Origin: Microcyclospora pomicola
Lineage: Eukaryota > Ascomycota > Dothideomycetes > Capnodiales
Direction of reading: 5' to 3'
Assembly (NCBI GenBank): GCA_002786065.1
Contig: NHNY01000031.1
Span: forward strand, 311,510 to 375,509
DNA length: 64,000 nt
Numbering within the stretch: the stretch's first letter is position 1; each line of letters opens with the position of its first letter. Below are positions 35,400 through 47,686 of the stretch, piece by piece. Both the position numbers and the translations under genes were made by a program. The notes below the pieces were generated by a model. It made no database searches. It was given only the letters and a program-made list of their open reading frames with translations, and had not been told where the DNA came from.

Positions 35400-36544
35400 A
35401 TGAGCAACAAGCTCTCCCTGCCTTCATGGCTTCCCTCATATCCCTACCCTCCTGCTCGCGACGATGGGTATTGGGCACCCATCACATCCACCTTGGACTG
35501 GTGTGAAGAGGTATGCTCTGTCTGCACTGCAACCCGCCATTGAGAGAGTTGCCAAGCTGACCGTCCCTCCACCAACAAGAACTACTATGCCACCCAATAC
35601 TCGGCCGAGATCGTCAACACCCTCACGAACCTCCTGTTCATGTACCTCGCCTTCAAGGGCATGTACAACTGCTACAAGCATGGCCACGACCGCATCTTCT
35701 TCATCACCTTCCTGGGCTACTTGCTGGTCGGCTCCGGCAGCTTCGCCTTCCATGCCACGCTCAAGTACCCCATGCAGCTGGTCGACGAGCTGTCCATGAT
35801 CTACACCACCTGCCTGATGTTCTGGGCCACCTTCTCACACAAGCGCTCGCGCCTCACGCAGACGCTGATCGCGCTCGGGGTCGCCGGCCTCGCCATCTTC
35901 ATCACCCTGTACTACCACTTCCTCCAGGACCCCACCTTCCACCAGAACGCCTACGCCCTGCTCACCGCCATCGTCCTGATCCGCTCCATGTACATCATGG
36001 AGATGGAGATCCGCCCCCACTTCCGCAAGCAAAAGGAGGAGTCGCAGAAGAAACAGGTTTCGCCGCTTGAAGAGGACCGACAGGATCAACGCGATCGCGC
36101 CATCTTGAAGGAGATGTGGGCGCTCATCGGCACTGGCCTGTTCGTCTTCCTGGGTGGGTTCGCGATTTGGAATCTGGACAATGCGTTCTGCTCCAAACTG
36201 CGAGGGTGGAGACATGACGTTGGTCTGCCGTGGGGGATCTTGCTCGAGGGCCATGGATGGTGGCATATCGGGACTGGACTGGGAGCGTGAGTTACTCTTG
36301 TTCCTCACCTGTTTCACCCTCATTTTCGCCTTACATCCCTGTTGTACCAGCCACATCAAGCGCACAGCTAACATCTCTTCTTCCGCCAACCAGGTACATG
36401 TACATCGTCTGGGGTATCTGGCTGCGTCATTGCCTGAACGGCAAGCACGACGAGTACGAATGCGTCTGGCCCAGCCTCTTCTTCTCGATCCCGAAGATCG
36501 TCCGTGGCGACAGCCCCGCAGCGCAGAGCAAGAAGACGTCGTGA
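35400..36544 (+). CDS. Alkaline ceramidase (Ypc1/Ydc1 family)
   Basis: This is a multi-pass membrane enzyme of the ER/Golgi that hydrolyses ceramides to sphingoid base and fatty acid. Three exons, 35400-35510, 35580-36286 and 36394-36544, give 322 aa. Exon 1 ends with the family motif STLDWCEE and exon 2 opens NYYATQYSAEIVNTLTNL. The metal-site pattern is visible: an early Asp-Trp-Cys-Glu-Glu, an S-x-x-F-H motif (GSFAFHATL), and the late histidines in GHGWWHIGTG. About seven hydrophobic segments are present. Introns of 69 and 107 nt have GTATGC..AAG and GTGAGT..CAG borders. The C-terminal tail PAAQSKKTS could be an ER-retrieval-like lysine tail, but this is weak. Confidence 0.93.
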
Positions 36545-39500
36545 ACAGCGTGGTCTACGTCAAGGATCGAAGCTCGAAAGGCATGAGCGGTTGGAGATCT
36601 CTACATATACCTACGCACATAGCAGCGAAAAGGGTGATGTAGCTGCTACCGTAGTCGCTGCTCGGAGCCAAGCACCTGCCACCTGTCTCGCTTTTTCTAC
36701 ATATACCCGCGTTCACGCAGAACAACGTCTAGAGCTGTCAAGTCCACACATATTCCACCTACGTCTTTCTCCCCTCCTGCCGTCCAGAATCATGTCCTCA
36801 TCCGCCTAGGTCGTAGGCATCTGCCCCTACATTCGCGAAGTCACATGAAACGAACGAAACGACAGAATATGTCAGACCTTTCTTCCCGTTGCCATGGCCG
36901 TGAAAGCACAAAGATACCTCATAGACACGTAGCAGGTAGTCATCCTCAAGAAAGCAACGCGCTCCATTCACCCGTCCAACCAACCAGTGCAGCTTCGAGA
37001 TAAATCGTCGATCGTCGAGCAGGGTGTCGTTCAGCGATCATGAAGGCGCTAGAGGATACGAAGCAGATCGGAGATGTTGAGGCGGTATGGTATGGTAGGA
37101 TATGGTGTGGTAAGGTAGGCAAGGTAGAGTACACGAGAAGCAGGAAGTGATACCTGTACCTTGGTATTGGTTTCGATCGCGTTTGAGTGATGAGGTAGGG
37201 ACCTGAGGTTGGAGGAGGAAGACGACAGATCTGCGATTGGGGAGGAGAGGTATATTGTTGTATATGTATGAACGATTGACGAGTCTGCGGTAGGTATATG
37301 ATTGGGACATACGGTAATGAGAAGAAGATCGGAATGCCTCGTGTTGACGTGTGACACCTAGGCACTCTTTCAGGAGTACATGTGATGGAAAGGATGAAGG
37401 ATTTCCAGGCCATCACAATTACCTTACTGAGCGCAACTTTCGCGCCTATGTCGTGTACATACAGTAGGCTTTGATATACCTGTTGCATATCACGGGTACA
37501 CGAGTCTGACTCGGAGTAGATCTGCGTATGTATAATGTACATATACATACTGTACTCCCTCGACCACGTGTATCTGCGAACTCTTCCGTGCTGGCCAGAG
37601 GAACATTTCCGATGCACTTCTGGAAGCGCTCTGGACCCGGGAATAACAGCGGTTGCTTTGTGCTGGTGGTTGACGACTTGCAGATCCTACAGGCGATCAG
37701 CATATATCTATGGGTATCGACAAGCATGATGTAGGTCGACAATAGTGTCTCCTTTATTATTGGACCGAGTCCAATATATCATGCTGGATGGCATGCAGGC
37801 TCCACAGATCCAAGCTGGAGATGTTTCGGTCGCCGGGATGCATAAACTCGTCCCTTCACAACTTCGCTCGTACTGGTTGATACGGACGTATACTTTGCTC
37901 CCCATGGGGTATTGATCGCAAGCTACTTAGTTCATCACGGTTCGCGAGATGGTGGTTTGGCTGCCTGCAGTAGTAGTGATCGTAATGATAGCTGTGCGAA
38001 GTTGGAAACGCGAAAGAAACGCCTTCAAGGCTATACGAGCGCAACAGAAAAGCACAACTGTGCCACCAAGGCCATCATTCGCTAAACGAGTAGATACATC
38101 TTGCAATTGTACTTGCACCGTTTATAACCAATGATGCGCTGTGCATATATATGCTTCAGCAGGGGAGACCAACTGTGGTCGATGCAGATCCCATCGTACA
38201 ATGAAACAGATGATTTCGCTCTTGCAAAACATGGGTAATGAATCTCTTGTTGGATGATTATCACATGCATGGACATTGACGAAAGTTCGAAACACGAAAT
38301 ACAGGAGCAGGCATGCAAAGTCGATGGCGCACATGTGACAACTGGTTTGCTGGATATGCAGACCGAGGAGCTTGTCGCATGCAAGGGACTTTGATCGCGT
38401 GCAGAAGTGTCAACAGGGATGTCTGCCGGTGGGTCCGGTTTGGGTGAAAGGTGTCGTGTTCTCACGGCCGTAGCAAGACATCTGTCGCAGCATTTGCATG
38501 TGCACGAGCAAAACTTTTCCCTCGCTCGCTTGTGCACATGCTGACCGGCCGAACAACCCGGACCACGGATGTACGCAAAGGTTTGTTCGGGATTAGTGTG
38601 GAGCTTGATCGATGGCCGAGTGCAAACTTGGATGGAGCATCTGAAGCCGGACTGCCCAGAGCAGAGAGAGCATTGTTTCGCTTTGACAGCAAACGGACGG
38701 TTTCTTGGCCCCACGCTGGAAAACCGTTGCTCAGAAAAAGGACTTGGCGCGCGCTGTGCGAAACGGGTAATCGGGCGATCATGCCACCATGTGCGCCGCG
38801 GCAGCACGCGTGTCAGCTTTCTCGATCCTCCCAGCCAGGACGTCGCAGTAGATCGGGACACAACACCGCAGGGCAGTGACAACTTCACCGTACCCAGGTC
38901 TCTTCTGCATCATGTGCTCGACGGGAGCAGACGCGGCAGAGTTGGTACAGCATGTGAGACGAGACACGGAATTTGCCATGGATACCTGGGGAATTGGCGC
39001 ACGTACGCTACCAGCTACCTTCTCCGTACCTTATCCGGGAAGACATCAGGACGTGAGCGGCTAGCAGGATTTCACGCACGTCCCGCCGTTCGCTCGTTGT
39101 GTGGGGAAAAGAAACTGGGTCCGACCCGTGGCGCATATGTACTCGATGAGAAATGATTTCATGTCTGGCCTGTTGTGGGGCAAGGGTTAGGTCTAGGGTG
39201 GGACCTTTGGAGATTCTCCGGAGTAGACGCTGGTTCGGATACGAGCGGTCGCGGTACAGTAGTATTGCTGTCATTACATATCCATGCTCCGGATCTGGAC
39301 TCGGATAATGATGTCTGTGTGCTCCATGTTTGACAGTGGTACCTTGGTAGACCATCCCCCGGTCGTCGTCACGGTCGGGCTGGATGATGTCTTGGTATGC
39401 CATCCATGGGAGTCGAGTCTGATTATGATCAGGTCATCTCCATTAGAGCTGTGTTGACATGAAAACCTGGCTCGTCCGCAGCGTCATCCGGCAGTCCATC

Positions 39501-40063
39501 ATGATCGATGTCGTCTTGCTTCAGTCAGCCACTCCGCGATGCTTCAGCTTAGCACCCTGCAGGCGTGGCGGAAATAATGGACGGCGAAACGATGCATGTG
39601 AGTCTTGGGCGAGCGGAAGTGCGGCGGGGAGTAGTTGGAGGCGTAAAGTGAAGAGACGGGACTAGGGAGGTCGGCCAACGGTGTCGAAAGCATATCAAAG
39701 TCACAAGGAACCTCCGGGGCCCGTGCCCTGCCCTCCACTCCACTCGAATCGTACCGGGTTGTCAAGCATAAGCTCCAACTAGTTATGTAGTCGACAGTCC
39801 TGCTTCGATCGAATGAGACTCCTGCTGTATCCTTACCTGTTATAGTATCCGGGCCCATTACTACTACTCCGATCCCGTTTTCGATACTGTCCTTCTTCTC
39901 CCCACTGCGGCTCTGCTTCTCTGTTCGTTTCCTCTTCTGGTTCATGGCCATTTCTTCTTTCTGTGTCAATATTCACAGCTCGTGATCCTCAGCGATTGAT
40001 TGCAGCAGTGACATACCATCCATGCGCACAGTATCTTGACCGATTTCACGCCTTCTCACGCCG
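36545..40063. other. Long intergenic region upstream of the Zn2Cys6 gene, no gene recognised
   Basis: About 3.5 kb holds only short frames and a few longer ones (up to 268 codons without an ATG) that lack domains. A degenerate G/T-rich tract lies at 37078-37130. A long 5' region is common for fungal regulator genes. A non-coding RNA cannot be excluded. Confidence 0.45.
37078..37130 (+). repeat. Degenerate GGTAT/GGTAG microsatellite
   Basis: Repeated units of GGTAT, GGTAG, GGTGT and GGTAA make a G-rich plus strand that could form G-quadruplex-like structures. It is telomere-like in look but does not match the usual TTAGGG. Confidence 0.6.
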
Positions 40064-42737
40064 ATGGGTTTGATACCAATGGATCCCTCATTTTCCGATC
40101 ACTCCGGATCCCCGGGCTCCGATCACATGTTACTGGCACCCTCGCTTGCGCCCAAGAGAACAGCCAATGATGCCGGACTCAAACCAAACAGCCTGCGGCC
40201 GAACAAGAGCGTGAAGAGGCGGGCGTCCAAGGCATGTCAGTGCTGTAGAGCTCGCAAAGTGCGTTGCAATGTGGTCGAACATGGTGCGCCTTGCACGAAT
40301 TGTCGGCTGGACGAGGTCGAATGCATCATTTCCGAAAGCAAACGCAAGAAGTGAGAAGATCCTGGATGACTTGCTGCAGAGCTGCTGCTGATGATTCGTC
40401 TAGGAAGTGGACTGGTCATGAAAATGGCGCCTCTCCAACATCCGCAGACAAGTGCACCAATTCGAATGTGGCGGCCTTCCCGATGTCTGCCCATCCACCA
40501 TATGAGCCACTGAAGAAGGCGGGAGAACACATGCCTCATACGCTTTGTAAGTACAGCGCATGGGAGATTTGTATGTGTTAGGTTTTCTGACCGGTAGTCA
40601 AGATCAAGATTTGGATAGAGCGAGAAGCTCGTCTGTGTCTGCAAATCCCTCCAACCTGTACAACTCCAACCCGATCATGAACATGCAGCGGCTAGGGATT
40701 CGCCCACGCACATCCGACCAATCGCCGCTGGTACAGATGCTCGCAATGCCTACATATAGCCTACCTGCCTACATTAAGCCCCTCCACAACCGACTCACGC
40801 CTGACGACATCATATATCTCGAGAAGAAGGGTGCTCTGACGCTTCCACCCAACGATCTGCGCGACGAGCTTCTCCGATGCTACATCGAATTTGTACATCC
40901 ATACATGCCGTTGCTGGATCTGCACGAAATGATCAACATCATCGACCGCAATGATGGAGAAAGATCGATCAGCTTGCTATTGTTTCAGGCCATCATGTTT
41001 GCAGGCATTGCTTTTGTCGATATACGGTACTTGAAGGCCGCAGGTTATGCGACTCGTCGTGATGCGCGTCGTCTGTTCTTCCAAAAGACTCGACTGCTGT
41101 ACGATTTCGACTACGAGGTGGATCGCATCTCACTGATCCAGTCACTTTTGCTCATGACTTATTGGTACGAGACCCCAGACGACCAAAAGGACAGTCATCA
41201 TTGGATGGGCATTGCAGTCTCGCTCTCGCACACAATCGGCTTGCATCGTAATCCGGAAAAGACCTCAGCTATGTTGCCCCAAAGACGACGATTGTGGAAG
41301 CGGATATGGTGGTCGACGTACATGCGTGATCGATTGATTGCCCTTGGTATGCGCAGGCCTACGCGGATAAAGAACGCAGACTTCGACGTGCCGATGTTGA
41401 CGGTTGACGATTTCGAGGATGAGATCCTGCCGGATGGCCCATCGTGTGTGCCGGCAGACTGCTCACTCGTTCGAAGCCAGGAGAAGCAGCGCCAATTGGC
41501 CATCCTCTGCATTGAAAAGGCGAAATTATGCATCTGCATCAGTCGCGTGCTTTCCGTGCAGTATTCCGTCCTCAACAACAATCACGGCGTGATCAGCGAT
41601 GAGGGCAGCACCAAGACGACGATGATGTTGATGGCCAACAGACTGGAACCGGAGCAAGATCAACTGCAGAGCTGTGATCGGGAATTGCAAGATTGGTACG
41701 ATGGTCTTGCTGAGGAGGCGCAATATGTGGAACCTACCCAGCATGATATCTATGCCGGGAATCAGGATCTCGTACTGAACCGATCACTGCTGCATCTCAT
41801 CTTCAACGCCACGCTTTCTGCGCTGCACCGTCCGCAAGTCCTGCCGTCAAGCGCCATGCCGCAACGGAACTCGCCAGATCAGCTGGACATCTCCCGTAGG
41901 TCTGTTCGGACCGCTGCCAACCGAATCACGACAATAGCTCATACCCTGCACAATCTGGATGTTGTGCGTTTCTTCCCGACCACCGGAATCACAGTCCTCC
42001 TCCCCGCGATCATCATCCACCTCCTCGATGTTAAGGCTCCAGACGAGGCCACCCGCCGTGCTTCCCTACAGGGCTTCTGTCAATGTATGCAGATCATGGC
42101 CGCATTGCGCGACATGTATGCCGCTGCCGACTACTCCACCGCTTTCCTTGAAGCCGCGATCCGCAAAGCAGAGATCACACTCCCGCAGAAACCAGACGAA
42201 GTGAGAGAATCTCGACACATCATCACTTCGGCTGCTGGGCTCATGGATGCTGCAAATCGCATGCAGCCCTCGGCCTTGCAATCGTCGCACAACCACCACA
42301 ACCGTCACCACCACAATCTCTCCATGTCTACCATTCCAGACGACTCGCGCATGACGCCTCCGGACTCCGACTCGTCCCCTCACAACCCCACCAACGATGA
42401 TCTGCACATTTCCGACACCGACATGGCCCATCACCTGCATAGCTATCTCGCTTCAACCCCGCCGGACTCCGAAAATCACCTCGAAGACCATCTCGACCCG
42501 GCGATGTTGGATCACCAGCATTCCCTCCACGCCGATTTCGAACCAGACTTCGACTCGATGATCAACCTCGATGCCGCCGGCGAGATCTGGTCAGTCGACG
42601 ACGGAGCGTTTGCGGCGATGCAAGGCGAAAGCGGTGGATTCGCTATGGAGGTCGATTGGATGAAAGGCATGAAGGACGACAGTGGATTTGGCGCGATTGC
42701 GATCCCGGGAAGTCCGGTCATTAGCGCGGATGGCTGA
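40064..42737 (+). CDS. Zn2Cys6 transcription factor, CTF1/FarA (cutinase/fatty-acid regulator) family
   Basis: This is a nuclear binuclear-zinc activator. Its best-known relatives are Fusarium CTF1-beta and Aspergillus FarA/FarB, which switch on cutinase, peroxisomal and beta-oxidation genes in response to fatty acids. The zinc cluster lies at residues about 58-87 (C-x2-C-x6-C-x8-C-x2-C-x6-C, with CCRARKVRC) and is followed by the family tail NCRLDEVECIISESKRKK. The fungal-specific middle region includes YIEFVHPYMPLLDLHEM, LLMTYWYETPDDQKD and RDRLIALGMRRPTRIK. The model is 40064-40350, 40404-40550, 40598-42737, giving 857 aa. Intron 1 is 53 nt. Intron 2 has two donors four bases apart (GTAAGT at 40547, GTACAG at 40551), and only the second keeps the frame. 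The C-terminal third is disordered with a His/Asn run and Asp-rich acidic patches. The relevant target genes are not in this window. Confidence 0.9.
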
Positions 42738-44493
42738 GGAACGAAGAGAGGAAGATGAACCCACACTCCGAGTACCTGTGCAGCATGACAATGAAATGAT
42801 TAGAACTGGACGCTCGCGAGCGTTCCATTGTTCAGTCAAGAGACAGCAGGACATCGCTTTTGCGTACCAACGCACCGCGAGACTGCGATCTTGGGATAAA
42901 CAGCTCCAGGACCTTGTGTATTGCAAATCGTCCCAAAACAAGAAAGCGCAAAAGCAAAGTCACGACAGCCGCTTCGACGGAGAGACTGGCATCTGGACAG
43001 GAATCCCAAGAGGACATGGAAAGCAACAGTTTCATGAAACAATTCAACGACGACGAACACATTTCGAACACAAAAAGGATAGACGAGTCGGCATGTCTGG
43101 TTTTTCACTTGGAACATTGCCACGCCCTGCATTTATTGTAGGCACGATGTACACGGCCATTTCAATGAAGACTTATCACTTCTATCGGTCACAGCAGGAA
43201 GATCATACTGAAAGCCTCGAGTATTGGTCACGGGCAAGTCGTCTATAGAAGATGTACATGAACCCTGTACATACATGTGCATACTGTATACTATATGAAT
43301 AACCTACACTGCGGTAGCCAGTCCCTTTCCTCTCCCTCTCCAGGCTCCTCGCGCTGTATCCCCACTGCAATACAACGTATGCTTTAGGCCCCGAGAGCTT
43401 TTGTGTGGCTTTGTCTGTTTTCTATGGACAATGTAGCGCCAGTGTCCCACCTACAGTCGGTAAGCCGTAAGCAGTAGTCGTAAGGTCCTTCACCATACCT
43501 ACCATGCGCTGTCGTCTCTTAACACCAGCACTGTCTTTCATAACTTTCTAGCTCTACGATAGTCTGGCCATCGCAGTAATGTGTCAACCCTTGTAGTGGC
43601 GGCGTAGTCATATTCCCAGTGGCTATGCACCTATGTAGCAGGATGAAGACCTAGATGGAGATGGTAATTGAGGCCTAGAGATCGGATGATTATTACTCTC
43701 GTCTCGCATAAGTTACATTCACATTCACATGGATGCCTACAGTGCATACCTTGCAGTGCATACCTTACCTCACCTTGGGGAGATCGATAATGCCTTCCTC
43801 CAGGAAAGTTTGCGGGATAAATGGGGAGTTTATCAGTACTTTATCGTTACAAGTCGCCCTCTTTCCATTACATATACGGGATATCTGAGCAATGGTGATC
43901 AATTCAATTGACCCTCCTATATTACCGTTGGACAAACAAAGAAACAATGCGAACAGTGCAGCAATCTTCAGCTCCAGCTTCTCTAATACATCGCACCCCT
44001 ACCGACATAAAACATAACATAAAAACTAACGACATGGCCGAGTGGCCTTATTCGTGAAGACGATCTTTGCTCGATTTAAGGTAGATAGGTACTTGTGCGC
44101 CGCCAAAACGCCTGGCTCCGGGCCTTGCGTCGCTGCGCTTCTCTGTCTAACGCCTATGGAAAAGCCGATGGATGGTGGTTGTAGCATATCCTCCCGTCCC
44201 CTTTCCTTCCCGTGCACTTTCGCCCTTTGATGACCTGGCGGAGATATAGAAACACACTGCGGGGAAGAGATACGCAGACAAGAACTTGTACATGTGCCTC
44301 CTCAGGAAAACGCTTTCGAGCCGATCGAGCACCGCTCGATATGGTGGCTGCAGATTGTAGGGAGATCGGCTCGAGGTGAAGGATCGACGGTCTTCAAGCC
44401 GAGCAAGACCGAAGTGGTGGCTGGCGAGATCGACCTAAGTTCTCCATTGACTCAATCGTAACACTGCCACAGTCATGATCGTAGGGGAGTTGA
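42738..44493. other. Convergent intergenic region with an inverted repeat
   Basis: The 3' ends of the CTF1/FarA-type gene and the HMG gene face each other here. No gene is recognised. A nested inverted repeat lies at 44316-44374. Confidence 0.5.
44316..44374. repeat. Nested inverted repeat
   Basis: Arms TCGAGCCGATC (44316-44326) and GATCGGCTCGA (44364-44374) are perfect reverse complements. Inside, ATCGAGC-ACC-GCTCGAT forms a second perfect hairpin that overlaps the left outer arm, so the two pairings compete. Confidence 0.7.
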
Positions 44494-45750
44494 TCAGGCA
44501 GCTGCAGCCGCAGCGGACGCCGCAGCACCCGCCTGGGGCATGTCATGCGCGTAGCCCGGGGGAGGAGAGTTGTTGGCGCTGGTGTACTCCGCGACGTAAC
44601 GTTGCGTGTCCTGCTGATGGAGGTCGTTGTATTTCTGCAACCAAACGTCAGTGGTCAGATCACCATCAAACATCAAGTGAACGACGTTATATCTAGCAAA
44701 CATACCTCTTTTTCCTCCGCGGTCAACGCCTGCCACTCCTTGGCGATCAGCCTCACGCGATCTATCGCGTTGATGTTGGCAAAATCACCACTCCGTTGGC
44801 GGCTGAGAGTGAAAAGCATGTAGGCGGACAAGGGACGCTTCGTTCTTCTCTCATCACGGATCAACGGCCACGTAGGAACGCATCCTGCAGGCGTGGGGAA
44901 TTGCCGGTTGAGGGCGCGGCGAGCGGTGTTTGCTTTCTCGATCTCTTCAACCGTGTGCTTTTGCACCCAATTGGTATACTCGGCTGCACCCGCCTCTCTT
45001 CGGACACGCGCGACGTGGTTCCAGTGCTAATTCAAACATCAGTGATCTGGCGTTCAATCATAACGCATGAATTCCACCATGAGTGTAACATACCTCGATC
45101 TCCGCAGGCGTCAAATTCTTCCATTCCTCGCCGAATTTGGACCCAATCTCCTTGGATCTGGGGATGACGGTCTGGTTGGGGACGACGTTGCTCGCATCAC
45201 TGTAATACTCCTGCACCCGGGAGGTGAAAAAGGCAATGAAGGCCGTGCCGCGATACACATCCGGCAGCTCGAGCGCCGTCTTCTTCAGGTGCGCGAGCTT
45301 GTCCTTGCTAGCTTGCGCCTTCATTCTTTCTTTCTTGGCCTCCCTCCGCACCGCATTCCGAGCCTTGACCTGTTCTTTCTTGGCCTCGCGCTTGTCGGCC
45401 TTGATCTTGGCCTTGTCGTCCTTGATCTGCTGCTGTTCGGGGGTCAAAGCCTTCGCGGTCTTCTTCTTCGGAGCGGCCTTCTTTGTCTTCGAGGCAGTCT
45501 TGGTCGCCTTCCCTCCAGTAGCCTCTTCTCCCGCAGCTGTCGCGGGTTTCACAGCAGCCCGTTTGACTGCGCGTTTGACTGGTTTGGAAGGCTCTCCCAC
45601 CGCCGTTCGAGGGCGACCAGGTGTCGCATAGTGTCTGACGGTCCGGGAGAGGATGATTCGCGCAGGAATAAGGTCAGCGGTCGACGACTGCTCCAGAATG
45701 CATCGTGAAAGACGCGCGCGCAACGCAAGGGTGACCGGCCGGCCAAGCAT
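44494..45750 (-). CDS. Mitochondrial nucleoid-type protein with two HMG-box regions
   Basis: Probably a mitochondrial DNA-packaging protein, in the role of yeast Abf2 or animal TFAM. The N-terminus is rich in Arg, Leu and Ser with no acidic residues until about residue 20 and ends near RHYATPGRP, which suits a mitochondrial targeting peptide. A Lys/Ala-rich linker of about 100 residues follows. A first, diverged HMG-like region begins YRGTAFIAFFTSRV. A canonical HMG box begins KRPLSAYMLFTLSRQR and ends LTAEEKEKYNDLHQQDTQRY. The C-terminus has a poly-Ala tail. Three exons, 45094-45750, 44706-45026 and 44494-44634, give 372 aa, all joined in phase with GTATGT donors. The two introns (67 and 71 nt) fall within the two HMG regions. 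A nuclear HMG protein is the alternative. Confidence 0.87.
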
Positions 45751-46148
45751 GCTGCTTACTTGTCGGTGTTCGTCACAATTGGCGCGCGTAAGATTTGATA
45801 TGAGTCGGTTCTGTCTCCTGTAGACTGCGATGGTATATGATTGCGTTTGTGTATTGGGGTTGTCCTGATCTGGAGTTTGTGTCGTGTGAGGAGGTCGGCA
45901 AGCGTTGGCCTCGCGTGTGTGGCTGGGGAAGCTGTCTGGAGGGAGGCCCGAGCGCTAGTATAGAATACTCCATCCTGGATGTTTCCCGCGCGATGATGCA
46001 ATGCCAGGGCATGTTCCTGGTCGTGCTCGTTGAGTGGGATATCTTGTGATACCGGCTGCAATACACGACAACATGAATAATGGTAGGACGAATAACGTGG
46101 TGAAGGCACGAAAACATCAAGATCTGTTTTCTATAAGTTCTAGCCGAT
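45751..46148. other. Intergenic, no gene recognised
   Basis: About 400 bp between the HMG gene start and the 3' end of the sugar dehydrogenase gene. It holds the HMG gene promoter by position. Confidence 0.5.
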
Positions 46149-47686
46149 CTACAGTGCAATGGCCAGGCCTCCCAAAGCAATCGCCAGCGCGCCCACACTG
46201 AAGTGAGCAGCACTCGCCGCCCCCGTCGAGCTCGTCGGCGTCGCACCACTGCTAGTATTCGAGGTCGCCCCGGGCACGGTGCCAGTAGCATTGCTTCCGG
46301 CGCCACTCGTCTGCGACCCGTCCTCGCGCAGGATGGCATAGATCTCGCCGGTCGCATCGGAGCTCATGAACAAGCGGCCCTGCGAGTCCCACGCCAGGCC
46401 GACAGGTCTAAAGCAGCCGGCGGGACACACGGAGTTGTCGACGTTGGAGACGACGTCGCGGGCCGCGGTCATGCTGTCCTGGGCGTCGACGGGCTCGCCG
46501 TCGGCGAACTCGACGATGCTCAGCTTGTAGCCGACAGGATCGGCGCGGTCCCAGCTGCCGTGGAAGGTGACCCAAGCGGCAGTACCGGCGGCGTTGAATA
46601 GGATGTCAAGCGGCGCCATGTGGGCTTGGAAGACGAGACGGGGTGCTTGACGGTTCTCCGGTGAGCAGGTCGTGTCGTTGACGGTGCTGTTCTGGTCGCC
46701 GATGGCGAACTGCTGTCCGGTTGTGCCGCTGAAGTCGGGCACATCGGAGCCATTCCACGCGGCATAGCATTCGGGGTAGCCGAAGTTGCGGCCTTGGTTG
46801 GATGAAGTAGTTCCATTCAGATAGCCAAGGAAGTTCAGTTCTTCGCCAGGGTTGTCCTGTCATAATCTTGTCAATATCCCCAAGATCAAGCAGTACCGTG
46901 AAGACAACGACTTTCATCTCGCCAACTCACCTCATGAATATCCACCCCCATCCTCACCATCTGATCAACGCTATTCTCCACCGTATAAATGCCGCCTGTG
47001 ATCGGCTCCTCATCCACACCGACATCATTCCTCAATCCCCATCCCAACAGCACGCCGTCTGCCGTGAAGTCCAGCGCCGTCGCATCCTTGCCCTCGATGC
47101 TGAAAGCCTTGACTTGACTATGTCCCGACGCCAGCAGCTCCGCCTCAGGATCGATGTTGCTGACGCTACCTCTTGTCACGACCAACATGCCCGGCGCGAA
47201 CTTGGACGCCAACAGCGTGCGCGTCGTATGGTCCTCGCCCGTCATGTTCTGCACGAGCACGCGCGGCGCCGAGGTGTTGCTGACTGAGCCCGCATCGTAC
47301 GTCCATGCGTAGACGGCCTCGGAGGAGGAGGCGAACAGCGTCGTCCCGTTGATCTCGATGCCGTGGTTCAGCGTCGCATCGTCGATGACGGTCTTGCGCG
47401 CGCTCTCGGAGATGCACTCGCCGTCGGTCGTGCTGAAAGTCAGCGCGGTGACGCCCTTGCCTGACTCGACGACGAGCAGATTGTCGGCCGAGTCGAACTT
47501 GATGCCGCGCGGATCGGTCAGATCGTTGGCGACGAGGCGAGCGACATAGCCTGCTGCTACTGAGGGAGCTGGGTAGGATGCAGTGAGGGCGGATGCGCAG
47601 GTTGACGACACCGAGGAGGATTGAGCCGTGACCTGCGTAGAGAACAGCAATGCGATCACTGCTGCTGCTGACGAAGTACGAAACAT
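46149..47686 (-). CDS. Secreted, GPI-type PQQ-dependent sugar (sorbosone/pyranose) dehydrogenase-like protein
   Basis: A beta-propeller protein of the glucose/sorbosone dehydrogenase superfamily. Fungal members that bind PQQ oxidise sugars and are grouped with AA12 auxiliary enzymes. Exons 46931-47686 and 46149-46856 are joined by a 74-nt intron (GTGAGT..ACAG), giving 487 aa. A signal peptide is visible (MFRTSSAAAVIALLFSTQVTA). Propeller-like segments include DLTDPRGIKFD, DDATLNHGIEI, GRNFGYPECYA and GCFRPVGLAWDSQGRLF. Several N-x-S/T sites suggest glycosylation. The C-terminal Ser/Thr/Gly-rich stretch followed by FSVGALAIALGGLAIAL fits a GPI-anchor signal. Activity and cofactor are inferred from the family; I cannot assign PQQ ligands with certainty. 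Confidence 0.85.

Noticed and set aside
38082-38888. 268-codon minus-strand frame
   Set aside because: It has no ATG start, mixed composition rich in Cys/Ser/Arg, and no domain or splice context.
44029-44110. tRNA-Ser/Leu-like start (ACATGGCCGAGTGG)
   Set aside because: Only a D-arm-like stretch matches. I find no matching anticodon stem, T-loop GTTCGA-type sequence or acceptor pairing at the right distance.
45067-45708. 213-codon plus-strand frame opposite the HMG gene
   Set aside because: Antisense of the Lys/Ala-rich linker. The minus-strand model has in-phase introns and two HMG regions.
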